From contig JAGRIH010000037.1 in the NCBI GenBank assembly GCA_020443345.1, positions 62,001 to 126,000 of the forward strand: a DNA stretch of 64,000 bases, given 5' to 3'. The notes beneath the pieces were generated by a model. That model made no database searches. It was given only the letters and a program-made list of their open reading frames with translations, and was not told the origin of the DNA. A program made the position numbers and the translations under genes. Positions 7,077 to 15,559 of this stretch are shown here, in pieces (the stretch's first letter is position 1; each line of letters begins with the position of its first letter). The DNA comes from Halioglobus sp. (GTDB lineage: Bacteria > Pseudomonadota > Gammaproteobacteria > Pseudomonadales > Halieaceae).

Positions 7077-8852
7077 TCACAACTGCTGGAGCCAGCGGGC
7101 GCTCCACTGCGCCACCTGATCGCGCCACGCGCGCCGGGCAAAGGTGTGATCCGCCGCGTCCAGCCGATGCCGGGTAAAGCGCCGGTGCGCCAGGAGCCGG
7201 CGCCAGGGCCGGCTGGCATCGACGGCATCGCTGAACTGAGCGGCGGTGAGATCCCGCCCGCTGAGTATCAGCAGCACCGGGTAGGGAAAGCGCGCGAGAC
7301 CCTCGAACAGCCGCGCCGCCAGATCCTCCGGTGCACTGCATCCGGCGGCCGGTGCCCCGGCGGCCGGCGCTGCGCGCCCGGCGCCGCGGCCGCGAGCGAA
7401 GAGCTGGCGGAGGTTGCTCACCAGGGAACCGACAGCTCCCGCCAGGTCGAACTCACCGCGCAGGACTTTGCGCCACAGCGCTGCCTCGAAGGCGCGCCGG
7501 AGGTAGTAGTGGCGCAGGTAGGCGCGCGCCTGGCCCCGTGCGCTGTGCACCCACGGGTTGAGCAGTACCAGGCCGCCGACGCGCTGGTCGTTGGGCGCGT
7601 AACAGGCAGCGGCGGTAGCGGCGTCGCACAGGCCCCACAGCACCACCCGGGACACCTGCGGACAGCGGTGCTGCAAGGCGTCGATAGCGCTGGCGATGTC
7701 CGGACCGGCGCTCAGGAACCCGGCAAACGCCCCGGCGCTGTCGCCCATACCGCGGTAGTCGAAACGCAGCACCGGCACGCCCTGGGCAGCCAGCGCGCGC
7801 GCCAGGTAGACGAACTGGCGGTGGCTGCCCACCCGGTACTGGGGCCCGCCCACCACCAGCACCACCCCGGTCGACGCCGCGGGCGCGCCCCGGTGCAGCA
7901 CCCCGGCCAGCTCCTCACCGGCGCAGCGAAACACCAGCGGCAGCTCCGCGCCCGGCGCACTGCCAGCCACGCTGACGGGCGCCACCGGTGGGCCGCCGGC
8001 GGCCCCCGGTCCGGGCCCGTGGGGCACTGCTGCCGGCCGCATTTCCTCGAGCGCCCGCACGGTGCTTTCCAGCAGCGCCGGAGCGAGTGCGATTTCCTGC
8101 GTGGCCCAGAAGGCATCGCCCACTGCCGTGCGTGGGTGAACCGCAACGCCGACCTCGGCCCAGGCCTGCAGCACGCGCTGCGCGGCCGGTGAGAGGGGCT
8201 GATCCGCCCTGCCGGCCAGCTCCAGCCAGACCACGGCCAGGTCCGCCGGCGGCGGCAGGTCCTGTGCCGACACCTGCTCTAGCTGCGAGGCCAGCCCCGG
8301 CGCCAGTTCGTAACCCGCCACTTCCAGCGTCTCGCCACTGTCCAGACGCTCACGCAGGATCGCTGTCGTCTCGCCCCGGCCGTCGCTCAGGCCCGCCGCC
8401 ATGCGCAGGCGCAGAAACTGGGTGAGGAACTGGCGCCCGGCCAGTACCGGCTGCCACAACACCAGGCGCGCCACCTGGCGGTGCCGGGCGCGCGCCACCT
8501 GCAGCGCGAGCAGACATCCCGTGCGCAGACCCCACAGGCAGACGCCGCCAGCGCCGTGTTCCCCCACCCAGTCCAGCACCGCCTCGACATTGCGCTGCCA
8601 CAGTGCCCAGGTGGCCTCGCGCAACTCGCCGGCGCTGTCGCCGGTGCCGTACAGGTCCGGCACCACCACGGCGTAGCCGCGCGCGGCGAGGGCGCGCGCC
8701 TGGCGGCTGACCATGGCGCGGGACTTGTTCATCTCCTCGGCGAAGGCCGGCACGTGCACCACCCAGCCGCTGGCCGGCCGGGCGTCGGGCGGCATGTGCA
8801 GCGACACATGCAGCGCCCCCTCGGGCGTGTCGAGGAAGAAAGGGACGATCAT
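7077..8852 (-). CDS. Fused exosortase A-associated hydrolases 2 and 1
   Basis: Two alpha/beta-hydrolase domains in one 591-residue chain. Residues 1 to about 270 match exosortase A-associated hydrolase 2 (TIGR03101 type), with elbow WGLRTG at 107-112, which has Arg in the nucleophile position. Residues about 303-591 match hydrolase 1 (TIGR03100 type), with VVGGPQYRVGSHRQF, RFDYRGMGDS, WGLCDAA (Cys409 in the elbow) and a late AADHTF histidine. A Pro/Gly/Ala-rich linker (about 272-302) joins them. In most systems that I know these are two adjacent genes. The fusion follows an acyl carrier protein gene by 30 bases in one operon, pointing to an acyl- or aminoacyl-related decoration whose chemistry is unproven. 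Confidence 0.85.
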   Translation of the reverse strand: MIVPFFLDTPEGALHVSLHMPPDARPASGWVVHVPAFAEEMNKSRAMVSRQARALAARGYAVVVPDLYGTGDSAGELREATWALWQRNVEAVLDWVGEHGAGGVCLWGLRTGCLLALQVARARHRQVARLVLWQPVLAGRQFLTQFLRLRMAAGLSDGRGETTAILRERLDSGETLEVAGYELAPGLASQLEQVSAQDLPPPADLAVVWLELAGRADQPLSPAAQRVLQAWAEVGVAVHPRTAVGDAFWATQEIALAPALLESTVRALEEMRPAAVPHGPGPGAAGGPPVAPVSVAGSAPGAELPLVFRCAGEELAGVLHRGAPAASTGVVLVVGGPQYRVGSHRQFVYLARALAAQGVPVLRFDYRGMGDSAGAFAGFLSAGPDIASAIDALQHRCPQVSRVVLWGLCDAATAAACYAPNDQRVGGLVLLNPWVHSARGQARAYLRHYYLRRAFEAALWRKVLRGEFDLAGAVGSLVSNLRQLFARGRGAGRAAPAAGAPAAGCSAPEDLAARLFEGLARFPYPVLLILSGRDLTAAQFSDAVDASRPWRRLLAHRRFTRHRLDAADHTFARRAWRDQVAQWSARWLQQL

Positions 8853-8882
8853 CGCCGTAGCGCGCGGCTTGAGCGTGCGCCT

Positions 8883-9134
8883 TTAATCGGCGGCTTGTTG
8901 CCGCACGAAGCCGGTGAGCGTACCCAGTGTCGCGAACACCTCTGCCGTCACCTCGTCGTCGTCGATGATCAACCCGTAGTTTTCCTCGATGGCGGTGAGC
9001 ACCGAAACGACGGCCATGGAGTCGAACTCGGGAATGCTGCCCAGCAGCGCGGTGTCGCCGGTAAAGCTGTCCATGCGGGATTGTATCTGCAGCACCTGCG
9101 CTACAATCTCTCCAATTTCGTGTACAGTAACCAC
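8883..9134 (-). CDS. Exosortase A-associated acyl carrier protein
   Basis: An 83-residue acyl carrier protein. The phosphopantetheine attachment serine is in the EFDSMAVV motif (about residue 39), and the helix pattern is usual for the family. The GTG start at 9134 is supported by AGGGAG seven bases upstream. In typical exosortase A loci this protein sits with an acyl-CoA ligase, a PLP decarboxylase and two hydrolases; here only the fused hydrolases follow it. It probably carries an acyl or amino-acyl group for polysaccharide or small-molecule modification. It is divergent from the asparagine-synthase-like gene, with an 81-107-base shared control region depending on the start used. Confidence 0.85.
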   Translation of the reverse strand: MVTVHEIGEIVAQVLQIQSRMDSFTGDTALLGSIPEFDSMAVVSVLTAIEENYGLIIDDDEVTAEVFATLGTLTGFVRQQAAD

Positions 9135-9206
9135 CGGCAGTCTCCCTGTATTATTTCTGTGGTCTGTGACCCAATACGCTTAAAGCCAACGTGCGGCGAT
9201 GGTAGC

Positions 9207-9225
9207 ATCTCCCCGTGACGGAGAT
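9207..9225 (+). promoter_or_regulatory. Small hairpin around an alternative GTG start
   Basis: ATCTCC (9207-9212) and GGAGAT (9220-9225) form a 6-bp stem whose 7-base loop contains the GTG at 9215. Folding would hide both that GTG and the GGAG sequence. This is one reason to prefer the ATG at 9242 as start. Short, so possibly chance. Confidence 0.3.
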
Positions 9226-9241
9226 AAGTGACATAACGCCA

Positions 9242-11131
9242 ATGAACCAGGCTCAAACCGCGCCGGCGGATCGATCTGTGAACCAGTTCCTGACGCACAG
9301 CAATGTGGGCTGGTATGCGCGGCGCGCCGACGAGCCACCCGCCGCCGATGACCTCCCGGCCATGTGCCGCGCCACCGCCACCTGCCTGAATTGGGACCAG
9401 CGCAGGGGAGATCGTTTCCAGGCCGCGTCCACCTGTTCACAGGCCAGCCTGGGGCGCGATGGCTGCGTGCAACTGGTCGGGTACCCGCGCTTTACCGACC
9501 CCGAGTTACGGCAACTGGCGGCAGATAACGGCCCCGCCGCGGCCCTGGCCTGCGCCTATACCGCCGATGCGGACGCTTTCACCGCCCAGTTGTGGGGCGC
9601 GTTCAGCTTCAGCATTGTCGATGCGGACAACGAGCGCGTCGTGCTGGGTATCGACCGCCTCGGCCAGTTTCCACTGTTTTACCACCAACTGCCACAGGGC
9701 ATCGCCTGGGGCACCACGGCCAATGCCGTTCTGGCGCACCCGGCGCTGCGGCCCCGTGTGTCCGAGCAGGGCGTGTTCGATTACGTGTATTTTCATTTTA
9801 TGCCCAGCCCGGTTTCGATTTTTTCCGGTCTGAGCAAACTGCAGGCGGCGCACTGCCTGGTCTTTGAAGCGGGCAAATCCAGCGTCCAGCGCTACTGGCA
9901 GCCGCAATTTTCCGAGTCGACAGACAAGTCCTACCGCGACGCATGCGACGCACTGCTGCCGCTGCTGCGCCGGGCCGTGCAGCGCAGTCTGGACCAGGCA
10001 GTTGCGCCGGGCGCCTTCCTCAGCGGGGGGCTGGACAGCTCGACCGTTACCGGGGTACTGGCCGAAGTCAAACAGCAACAGGCGCAGGCATTTGCCATCG
10101 GCTTCTCGGCAAAGGGCTACGACGAAATGCCCTACGCGCGCATTACCGCCCGGCATTTCGGGGTCGAGCTCAACGAATACTACGTCACCCCGGACGACGT
10201 GGTACAGGCGCTGCCCCTCGTCGCCACCAGCTATGACGAACCCTTCGGCAACTCCTCCGCGCTGCCCGCCTATTTCTGCGCGCGCATGGCGGCCGAGCAC
10301 GGCGTTACCCGACTGCTGGCCGGGGACGGCGGTGACGAGCTGTTTGCCGGCAACGAGCGCTACGCGCGCCAGCAGATCTTCGAACACTACGCACGGGCAC
10401 CCAAAGTGCTGCGCCGCGGCCTGCTGGAACCGATACTCGGCTTGCTGCCCGCCCGGCTGCCCCTGATCGGCAAGGCCAGGAGTTATATCGAGCAGGCCAA
10501 CGTGCCGCTGCCGGACCGGCTGCAGACATACAATTTCCTGCACCGCCATGCGCCCGAAGACATCTTTGCGCCCGACCTGCTGGAACACATCAGCGTCGCG
10601 GCCCCGGTGGAATTGCTGCGGTCCGTCTACAGCGCGCCGCGCGAGGCTTCGACCCAGAACCGCATGCTGTACCTGGACTGGCAGTTTACACTGGCGGACA
10701 ACGACCTGCGCAAGGTGAGCCACATGTGTGCGCTGGCCGGCGTTGAAGTCGTCTACCCGCTGCTGGATGACGAACTGGTGGCATTCTCGTGCACTCTGCC
10801 CAGCCGCTGGAAGCTCAGGGGGCGGCGCCTGCGTCATTTTTACAAGGATGCATTGCAGCACTGGCTGCCCGCGGCGACCATCAGCAAGACCAAGCAGGGC
10901 TTTGGCCTGCCCTTCGGCGTGTGGCTGCAGACCCACGACGCGCTGCGTGAACTGGCCTACGACAACCTGCTGAAGCTGAAGAGCAGGCATATCCTGCGCC
11001 CCGAATTTATCGACAGGACCATCGACTTGCACCGCAGCGGGCACGCTGCCTACTACGGTGAACTGGCGTGGATACTCACCGTCTTCGAGTTGTGGATGAG
11101 CGCGCACCAATCGGCCAACTCCGCTGGGTAG
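9242..11131 (+). CDS. Asparagine-synthase-like protein lacking the N-terminal glutaminase cysteine
   Basis: About 629 residues with the ATP-pyrophosphatase core of asparagine synthetases: the PP-loop SGGLDSS is at residues 261-267, with GDGGDELFAGNERY further on. The N-terminal Ntn-like region is recognisable (WGAFSFSIVD, VVLGIDRLGQFPLFY), but neither candidate start gives the Met-Cys of a working glutaminase. It therefore probably uses ammonia or another amine, as beta-lactam-synthetase-like relatives do, or is supplied in trans. ATG 9242 is preferred over the in-frame GTG 9215. The next gene follows by 7 bases, and the ACP gene diverges. It may form an amide on an acyl or sugar carboxylate; this is inference. 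Confidence 0.75.
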   Translation: MNQAQTAPADRSVNQFLTHSNVGWYARRADEPPAADDLPAMCRATATCLNWDQRRGDRFQAASTCSQASLGRDGCVQLVGYPRFTDPELRQLAADNGPAAALACAYTADADAFTAQLWGAFSFSIVDADNERVVLGIDRLGQFPLFYHQLPQGIAWGTTANAVLAHPALRPRVSEQGVFDYVYFHFMPSPVSIFSGLSKLQAAHCLVFEAGKSSVQRYWQPQFSESTDKSYRDACDALLPLLRRAVQRSLDQAVAPGAFLSGGLDSSTVTGVLAEVKQQQAQAFAIGFSAKGYDEMPYARITARHFGVELNEYYVTPDDVVQALPLVATSYDEPFGNSSALPAYFCARMAAEHGVTRLLAGDGGDELFAGNERYARQQIFEHYARAPKVLRRGLLEPILGLLPARLPLIGKARSYIEQANVPLPDRLQTYNFLHRHAPEDIFAPDLLEHISVAAPVELLRSVYSAPREASTQNRMLYLDWQFTLADNDLRKVSHMCALAGVEVVYPLLDDELVAFSCTLPSRWKLRGRRLRHFYKDALQHWLPAATISKTKQGFGLPFGVWLQTHDALRELAYDNLLKLKSRHILRPEFIDRTIDLHRSGHAAYYGELAWILTVFELWMSAHQSANSAG

Positions 11132-11138
11132 GACTGTA

Positions 11139-12209
11139 GTGCCCATCACCTTCTCACCACCCCTGGCCGATGCCAGGGACTTTCCCGCGCCCGGCCTGTC
11201 CATGCTGCCGACACGGCCGGGTGCGGCGCACGGCAGTGCCCGGACAGCACCGCGCGGCGCCGGCGCCGTCGTACCCATGTCGCTGGCACGCCACGCACTG
11301 GCCTTTATCGGCACTGCGGTGCTGGGCGCCGGCTGCAGGGTGTGGCTTCCCGCCTATCACTGTCCGGCACTGGTGGAACCGTTTATCTGGGCCGGCTGCG
11401 ATATTGATTTCTATCCCCTCAATGCCGACTTGACGCCCGAGCTGAGCGCGCTCACCGACGACCACCGCGACCGGCCCGCGGCCTGCGTCCTGGTGCGCTA
11501 CTTCGGCCTGGACTGCGCGGTGGAGCGCAGCGCAGGGCAGTTGCGCGCGGCCGGCTACACAGTCATCGAGGATCTGGCCCACGCGGCGCATGCGCCAGCC
11601 CTGTTTGGCGACTACGGTGTCACCAGTCTGTGGAAGTTCTACCCGGTGCAGGACGGGGCGGAGCTGCTGATCGCATCGCACCTCCCCGATTTCGACAGGC
11701 TGCGCGCGGCGGCCCGGGCCTGGCTGCTACCGCCGCTGCGCTGGCAGGCGCTGCATCTCAAACAGCGGCTCGGCCAAAAATTCGGCAGCCGCCGACCGGG
11801 CAATTTTCGCTACCTGCAGGAACATCGTCTGCGGGCGCCAATGAGCCGCCGCACCGCCGGCGAACTGATCCGCCACGACCACGGCGCCCTCGCCGCGCGC
11901 CGGCGGGCAAACTTCAGGGCGCTCAGCGCCGCACTGGCGGGGGCCGAGATAGGCACCCCGCTGTTTGGCGAGCTCGGGGAGTCGGAGGTGCCCTACATAT
12001 TCCCGCTCCTGTTACACGACAACGACGGCTTTGGTCAGCTCAGAAATGCGGGCATACCCCTGTACCGCTGGGAGGAACTGGCCGCAAGCGGCTGCGCGGT
12101 CAGCCGGCGGTACCGCTCGCGCCTCGTGCAGTTGCCCTGCCACCAGGATCTCACCGCTGCTAACATGGCGTTCCTGATCAATAGCTGCGGCGGTAAAGCC
12201 AGGACATGA
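11139..12209 (+). CDS. DegT/DnrJ/EryC1-like PLP enzyme
   Basis: 356-residue aspartate-aminotransferase-fold protein resembling the DegT/DnrJ/EryC1 sugar aminotransferases. Visible markers are SLARHAL near the N-terminus, WLPAYHCPALVEP, the aspartate-containing VIEDLAHAAH, and SLWKFYPVQDGAELL, in which the lysine would bind PLP. The GTG start at 11139 lies 7 bases after the asparagine-synthase-like gene, and the end overlaps the next gene by 4 bases, so the run is translationally coupled. It could aminate a keto-sugar or keto-acid. Its sequence is divergent in the C-terminal half, so the substrate is not predictable. Confidence 0.7.
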   Translation: MPITFSPPLADARDFPAPGLSMLPTRPGAAHGSARTAPRGAGAVVPMSLARHALAFIGTAVLGAGCRVWLPAYHCPALVEPFIWAGCDIDFYPLNADLTPELSALTDDHRDRPAACVLVRYFGLDCAVERSAGQLRAAGYTVIEDLAHAAHAPALFGDYGVTSLWKFYPVQDGAELLIASHLPDFDRLRAAARAWLLPPLRWQALHLKQRLGQKFGSRRPGNFRYLQEHRLRAPMSRRTAGELIRHDHGALAARRRANFRALSAALAGAEIGTPLFGELGESEVPYIFPLLLHDNDGFGQLRNAGIPLYRWEELAASGCAVSRRYRSRLVQLPCHQDLTAANMAFLINSCGGKART

Positions 12210-13258
12210 GTCTCATCTGGACACGACACGATCTGCACTACCATGGCGCGGGGCTCTGGCCGCTGTGGGACGCCCTGAACAGGGCCTACTACGGTGGACA
12301 CCCCATGCTGGACAGCCGCTTTGTGGCAAAGCTGATCGACTATTTTCCCTCGCCGCACGGCATCGAAGTGCTCAGCGGTCATGCCGATGGCGACTGCACG
12401 GCCCTGATGCTGGTGATGTCGCCCAGCCCCGTCATCACCCGCGCCTACAAACCGAGCCAGGCGCAACTGTCACTGACCCTGCTCCCACCGGGCGCAGTGC
12501 TGTCGCCACCGTCGCTGCTGCGCACCTTCCCGGCATTCGTCGCCCGGCTGGACTTTTATTCGCTGGACTCCAAGTACCACACCGGGCTCATCCGTGCAGA
12601 CGGTCCGGAACGGCAACTGAGCGCGGTGAACATCGCCATCGATGTCCACGGAACCTTCGACGCCTACTGGTGCGCGCGCCCGAAAAACCTCCGCAAGAAC
12701 ATCTCGCGCTACCGCAACCGCCTGGACCGGGAGTGCGGGTCCTGTACCTTGCGGATCACCACCGCGGCCGCGGACATGCGCGCGGCGGTGGCGCGCTATG
12801 GCTTTATCGAGAGCCGCGGCTGGAAAGGGCGCTCCGGCACCGCGATTCATCCGGGTAACCGACAGGGCAATTTCTATCGGGATGTGATGACCGACCTGGC
12901 CGCCAGCGGGCAGGCGATTGTTTTTGAACTGGTACTGGACAGCGAAGTCGTGGCCTCGCGCCTGTGCATCTACAATGACGACCTGTTGATTATCCTGAAG
13001 ACAACCTTCGACGAAGACTACCGCAAATACGCCGTCGGGCGCATTCTGCTGCACGACACCATCCAGTACGTCTTTGAGCATAAGCTCTCATCAACCATCG
13101 ATTTTTACACCGGGGCCACCAAGGAGCAGCAGGATTGGGCCACGCAGTGCCGCGAGATGTACCACCTGTCGGTTTATCGCCCCGCACTGGCCGCTCCGGC
13201 CCGCAAGGTGGCGGGCGTCAGGCAGCGGCTGCGTGAATTTGCCGCCAGGAGGGCGTGA
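12206..13258 (+). CDS. CelD/BcsL-type GNAT acyltransferase
   Basis: 350-residue protein of the GNAT-like CelD/BcsL group (PF13480 type), often found in polysaccharide loci as N- or O-acyltransferases. Supporting features are the ARPKNLRKNISRYRNRLDRE basic motif, RGWKGR, and a C-terminal GNAT half with SEVVASRLCIYNDD, TFDEDYRKYAVGRILLHD and DFYTGATKEQQDW. ATG 12206 overlaps the upstream stop (ATGA) and has an AGGA just before it. It is followed by a second gene of the same family, suggesting two acyl or aminoacyl additions. Confidence 0.75.
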   Translation: MSLIWTRHDLHYHGAGLWPLWDALNRAYYGGHPMLDSRFVAKLIDYFPSPHGIEVLSGHADGDCTALMLVMSPSPVITRAYKPSQAQLSLTLLPPGAVLSPPSLLRTFPAFVARLDFYSLDSKYHTGLIRADGPERQLSAVNIAIDVHGTFDAYWCARPKNLRKNISRYRNRLDRECGSCTLRITTAAADMRAAVARYGFIESRGWKGRSGTAIHPGNRQGNFYRDVMTDLAASGQAIVFELVLDSEVVASRLCIYNDDLLIILKTTFDEDYRKYAVGRILLHDTIQYVFEHKLSSTIDFYTGATKEQQDWATQCREMYHLSVYRPALAAPARKVAGVRQRLREFAARRA

Positions 13259-13263
13259 CGGAC

Positions 13264-14322
13264 ATGCAGTTCAGCGTCGTCGAGAGCTGGGACGAGTTAC
13301 CCGCCTCCGCCGTGTCACTGCTCGAGGACTACGGTCGGGATCACCCTTTTCAGGGCGCCATGTGGTTTTCGCTCTTTTCCAGGTATGTCGCCTGGGGCCT
13401 GGGGGAGCCGCGCTGGCTGCTGCTGCAGGACGGCCAGACGGTACACACCGTGCTGCCCATGCTGCACACGACACAGAGCCGCACCCGTATTTTAAACAGC
13501 ATGGGCAACTACTACACGCCCTACTTCGACGTGATCAGCCGCGACGCATCGCCGGCGCACGGCCTGTCGCAACTGCTGATGATGGGCGCGGATTTTCTCG
13601 CGCGCCATGACATTATCAACCTGTCTCCCCTCGTCGGTCCGGTCAGAGACCGGTTCGAGCACGCGCTGCAAGATATCGGGTTTCATATCCAGACCTACCA
13701 CTGCAGCAGCAACTGGCGCGAGCGCGAGATAACCGACTTTGACCGGTACTGGTCGCAAGTGAACGGCCGGACACGGCACACCGTGGAGCGCAAGTTGAAA
13801 AAACTGCAGCAGGCAGGTGACTACCTGTTCAGTATTGCCGGGGTCGATGAGATCGAGCGTGCCCTGCTCGACTACCACGAGGTGTATTTTAAAAGCTGGA
13901 AAGTGAATGAGCCGTTTCCAGCCTTTATCGACGAGTTGGCCAGACAGGCCGCGCGCCAGAACCTGGTGCGCCTGGGCCTGCTGCACCACGCGGGCAGGCC
14001 GGTGGCGGCGCAACTGTGGTTTGTCGCCGCCGGCACCGCCTATATCTTCAAACTGGCTTACGACCCCGCATACCACCGGCAGTCCGTCGGCAGCCTGCTT
14101 TCCCACTACCTGTTTCGCGAAATCATCGCGCGAGACAAGGTCCACACCATCGACTACCTCACCGGCAACGATGCCTACAAGGCCGACTGGATGAGTGAGA
14201 CAAGGGAACTGTTTGGTTTACAGTGCGCCAACCGGCGCAGTCTGCGGGGTTTTGGCCACATGACGTCCTCGATGGTGCGAACCGCTGCCAGGCTGGCCGT
14301 CGGGCGACACTCCGCGCACTAA
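13264..14322 (+). CDS. Second CelD/BcsL-type GNAT acyltransferase
   Basis: 352-residue protein with the same architecture as its upstream neighbour but clearly diverged. The central basic motif is NGRTRHTVERKLKKLQQ; the acyltransferase half carries FKSWKVNEP, GRPVAAQLWFV, KLAYDPAYHRQSVGSLLSHY and DYLTGNDAYKADWM. ATG 13264 has AGGAGG 11 bases upstream; the GTG at 13255, which overlaps the previous stop, is too near that site. It ends the plus-strand run and converges with the ATP-grasp gene. The family includes enzymes that acylate amino sugars; the donor here could be the acyl carrier protein, but that is speculation. Confidence 0.75.
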   Translation: MQFSVVESWDELPASAVSLLEDYGRDHPFQGAMWFSLFSRYVAWGLGEPRWLLLQDGQTVHTVLPMLHTTQSRTRILNSMGNYYTPYFDVISRDASPAHGLSQLLMMGADFLARHDIINLSPLVGPVRDRFEHALQDIGFHIQTYHCSSNWREREITDFDRYWSQVNGRTRHTVERKLKKLQQAGDYLFSIAGVDEIERALLDYHEVYFKSWKVNEPFPAFIDELARQAARQNLVRLGLLHHAGRPVAAQLWFVAAGTAYIFKLAYDPAYHRQSVGSLLSHYLFREIIARDKVHTIDYLTGNDAYKADWMSETRELFGLQCANRRSLRGFGHMTSSMVRTAARLAVGRHSAH

Positions 14323-14362
14323 TACTTTCCGGCACTGCACAACCGGCATTCGTCTCGGATGG

Positions 14363-15559
14363 CTACGCCCCCCGGTCCCTGAGAAAGCGATACAATCTGA
14401 TCCAGTACAAAAAACGATCGCCGGGAAACCACAAGTCGGACCTGATGTTGCGACGAAAAAACAGTGTAAAAAACTCCACGATGGTCTTCTGTTTTTGCCT
14501 GACGCTCACTCGGCGATCCTTGCAGACACTTCTCACGTACTGCACTTCACGTGGAAAGGTGTCCCGACACGCAACGGCGGCGGCCGCGGTGGCCGTTGCG
14601 GCGGGGGGCCTGGAACCGGCGTGGCAATCGATCAGCAGCCGGGGAAAATCGACGCCCGCGTAGAGCGCCAGATGCAGCGAGCCCCAGAAACGGCAATTCA
14701 TCTCCATCAGATAAAACGCGTCCGTGGCCGGGTTCCATCGGTATTCGACCATGACCACACCCTGCCAGGCCAGGGCCTTGACTTTGGCCAGCGCGTCCGC
14801 ATAGATGTCCCGGTGCCACCAGGCCTGCCGCAGAGACGAGGCGCCTCCCGTGTGCGGCACCTCGTGGAGACGACGGTGCATGAAATGCGCCACCACACGC
14901 CCGTCCCACACCAGAAAGAAGACGCCGCAGCCGACGCCCGCGACAAAACCCTGCACCAGCGCTTTTTTATAGAACGGACGCACTTCGGCTAACTGTTGCC
15001 GGCACTCGTCGGGTTGCTCTGTCTTCAGCACGCCGGCGTACTGGTTGGGCTTGCGCTCGTGCACCGCATCGAGCTTGACAAAAAAGGCGGGAGCGGTAAT
15101 ACCGATGGGCTGGAGCGCGCCATCGAGGTCGATGAGTTGGTACGGTGGCAGGTGCGCCGTGTGTCCCATTTCCTGCAACTGCTGGAACAAATCCCATTTG
15201 CCAAGGCCCCGATAGACGAGTTGTGCATCCTGCGACAGCGGCAAGAGATGCGCGAATTCAGTGAAGTGGCCGCGGATTGCCAGCAAAAAGCCCTCGCTGG
15301 GAATCACCGCGGATATCCGGTGTTCGGCGACATACCTGCGCACAAAGTCGGGAAATTGCGGCGATTCATAGGACGGCGATAGGACCGCGAAATCGGCGTA
15401 TTGGGAACGGAAACCCAGCGCGTCCCGCTGTGTCGAGCAGGCGTGTACTGCATGGCCGGCCCGCCCCAGTGAACGAATCACCGCGATCGACCCCAGTGCA
15501 TGAGCGGCGTCCACCAGCACCCGCTGTGGTTGGAAACCCGCTTCAGGCATCGCGCTCAC
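14363..15559 (-). CDS. ATP-grasp domain protein
   Basis: 398-residue ATP-grasp ligase-like protein of the carbamoyl-phosphate-synthase-like group, expected to join a carboxylate to an amine or thiol using ATP. An N-terminal Rossmann-like preATP-grasp region (RVLVDAAHALGSIAVIRSLG) is followed by ATP-grasp elements: FFVKLDAVHERK, VQGFVAGVGCGVFFL, VMVEYRWNP and the metal-binding LMEMNCRFWGSLHLAL. The GTG start overlaps the stop of the upstream phosphatase gene (GTGA). In polysaccharide loci such proteins may attach amino acids to uronic acids, which would suit the predicted TviB product. The substrate is not shown by sequence. Confidence 0.75.
   Translation of the reverse strand: MSAMPEAGFQPQRVLVDAAHALGSIAVIRSLGRAGHAVHACSTQRDALGFRSQYADFAVLSPSYESPQFPDFVRRYVAEHRISAVIPSEGFLLAIRGHFTEFAHLLPLSQDAQLVYRGLGKWDLFQQLQEMGHTAHLPPYQLIDLDGALQPIGITAPAFFVKLDAVHERKPNQYAGVLKTEQPDECRQQLAEVRPFYKKALVQGFVAGVGCGVFFLVWDGRVVAHFMHRRLHEVPHTGGASSLRQAWWHRDIYADALAKVKALAWQGVVMVEYRWNPATDAFYLMEMNCRFWGSLHLALYAGVDFPRLLIDCHAGSRPPAATATAAAAVACRDTFPREVQYVRSVCKDRRVSVRQKQKTIVEFFTLFFRRNIRSDLWFPGDRFLYWIRLYRFLRDRGA

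Noticed and set aside
9506-11314. Long open minus-strand frame opposite the asparagine-synthase-like gene
   Set aside because: Arg/Gln/Val-rich translation without motifs; the plus strand has clear PP-loop motifs.
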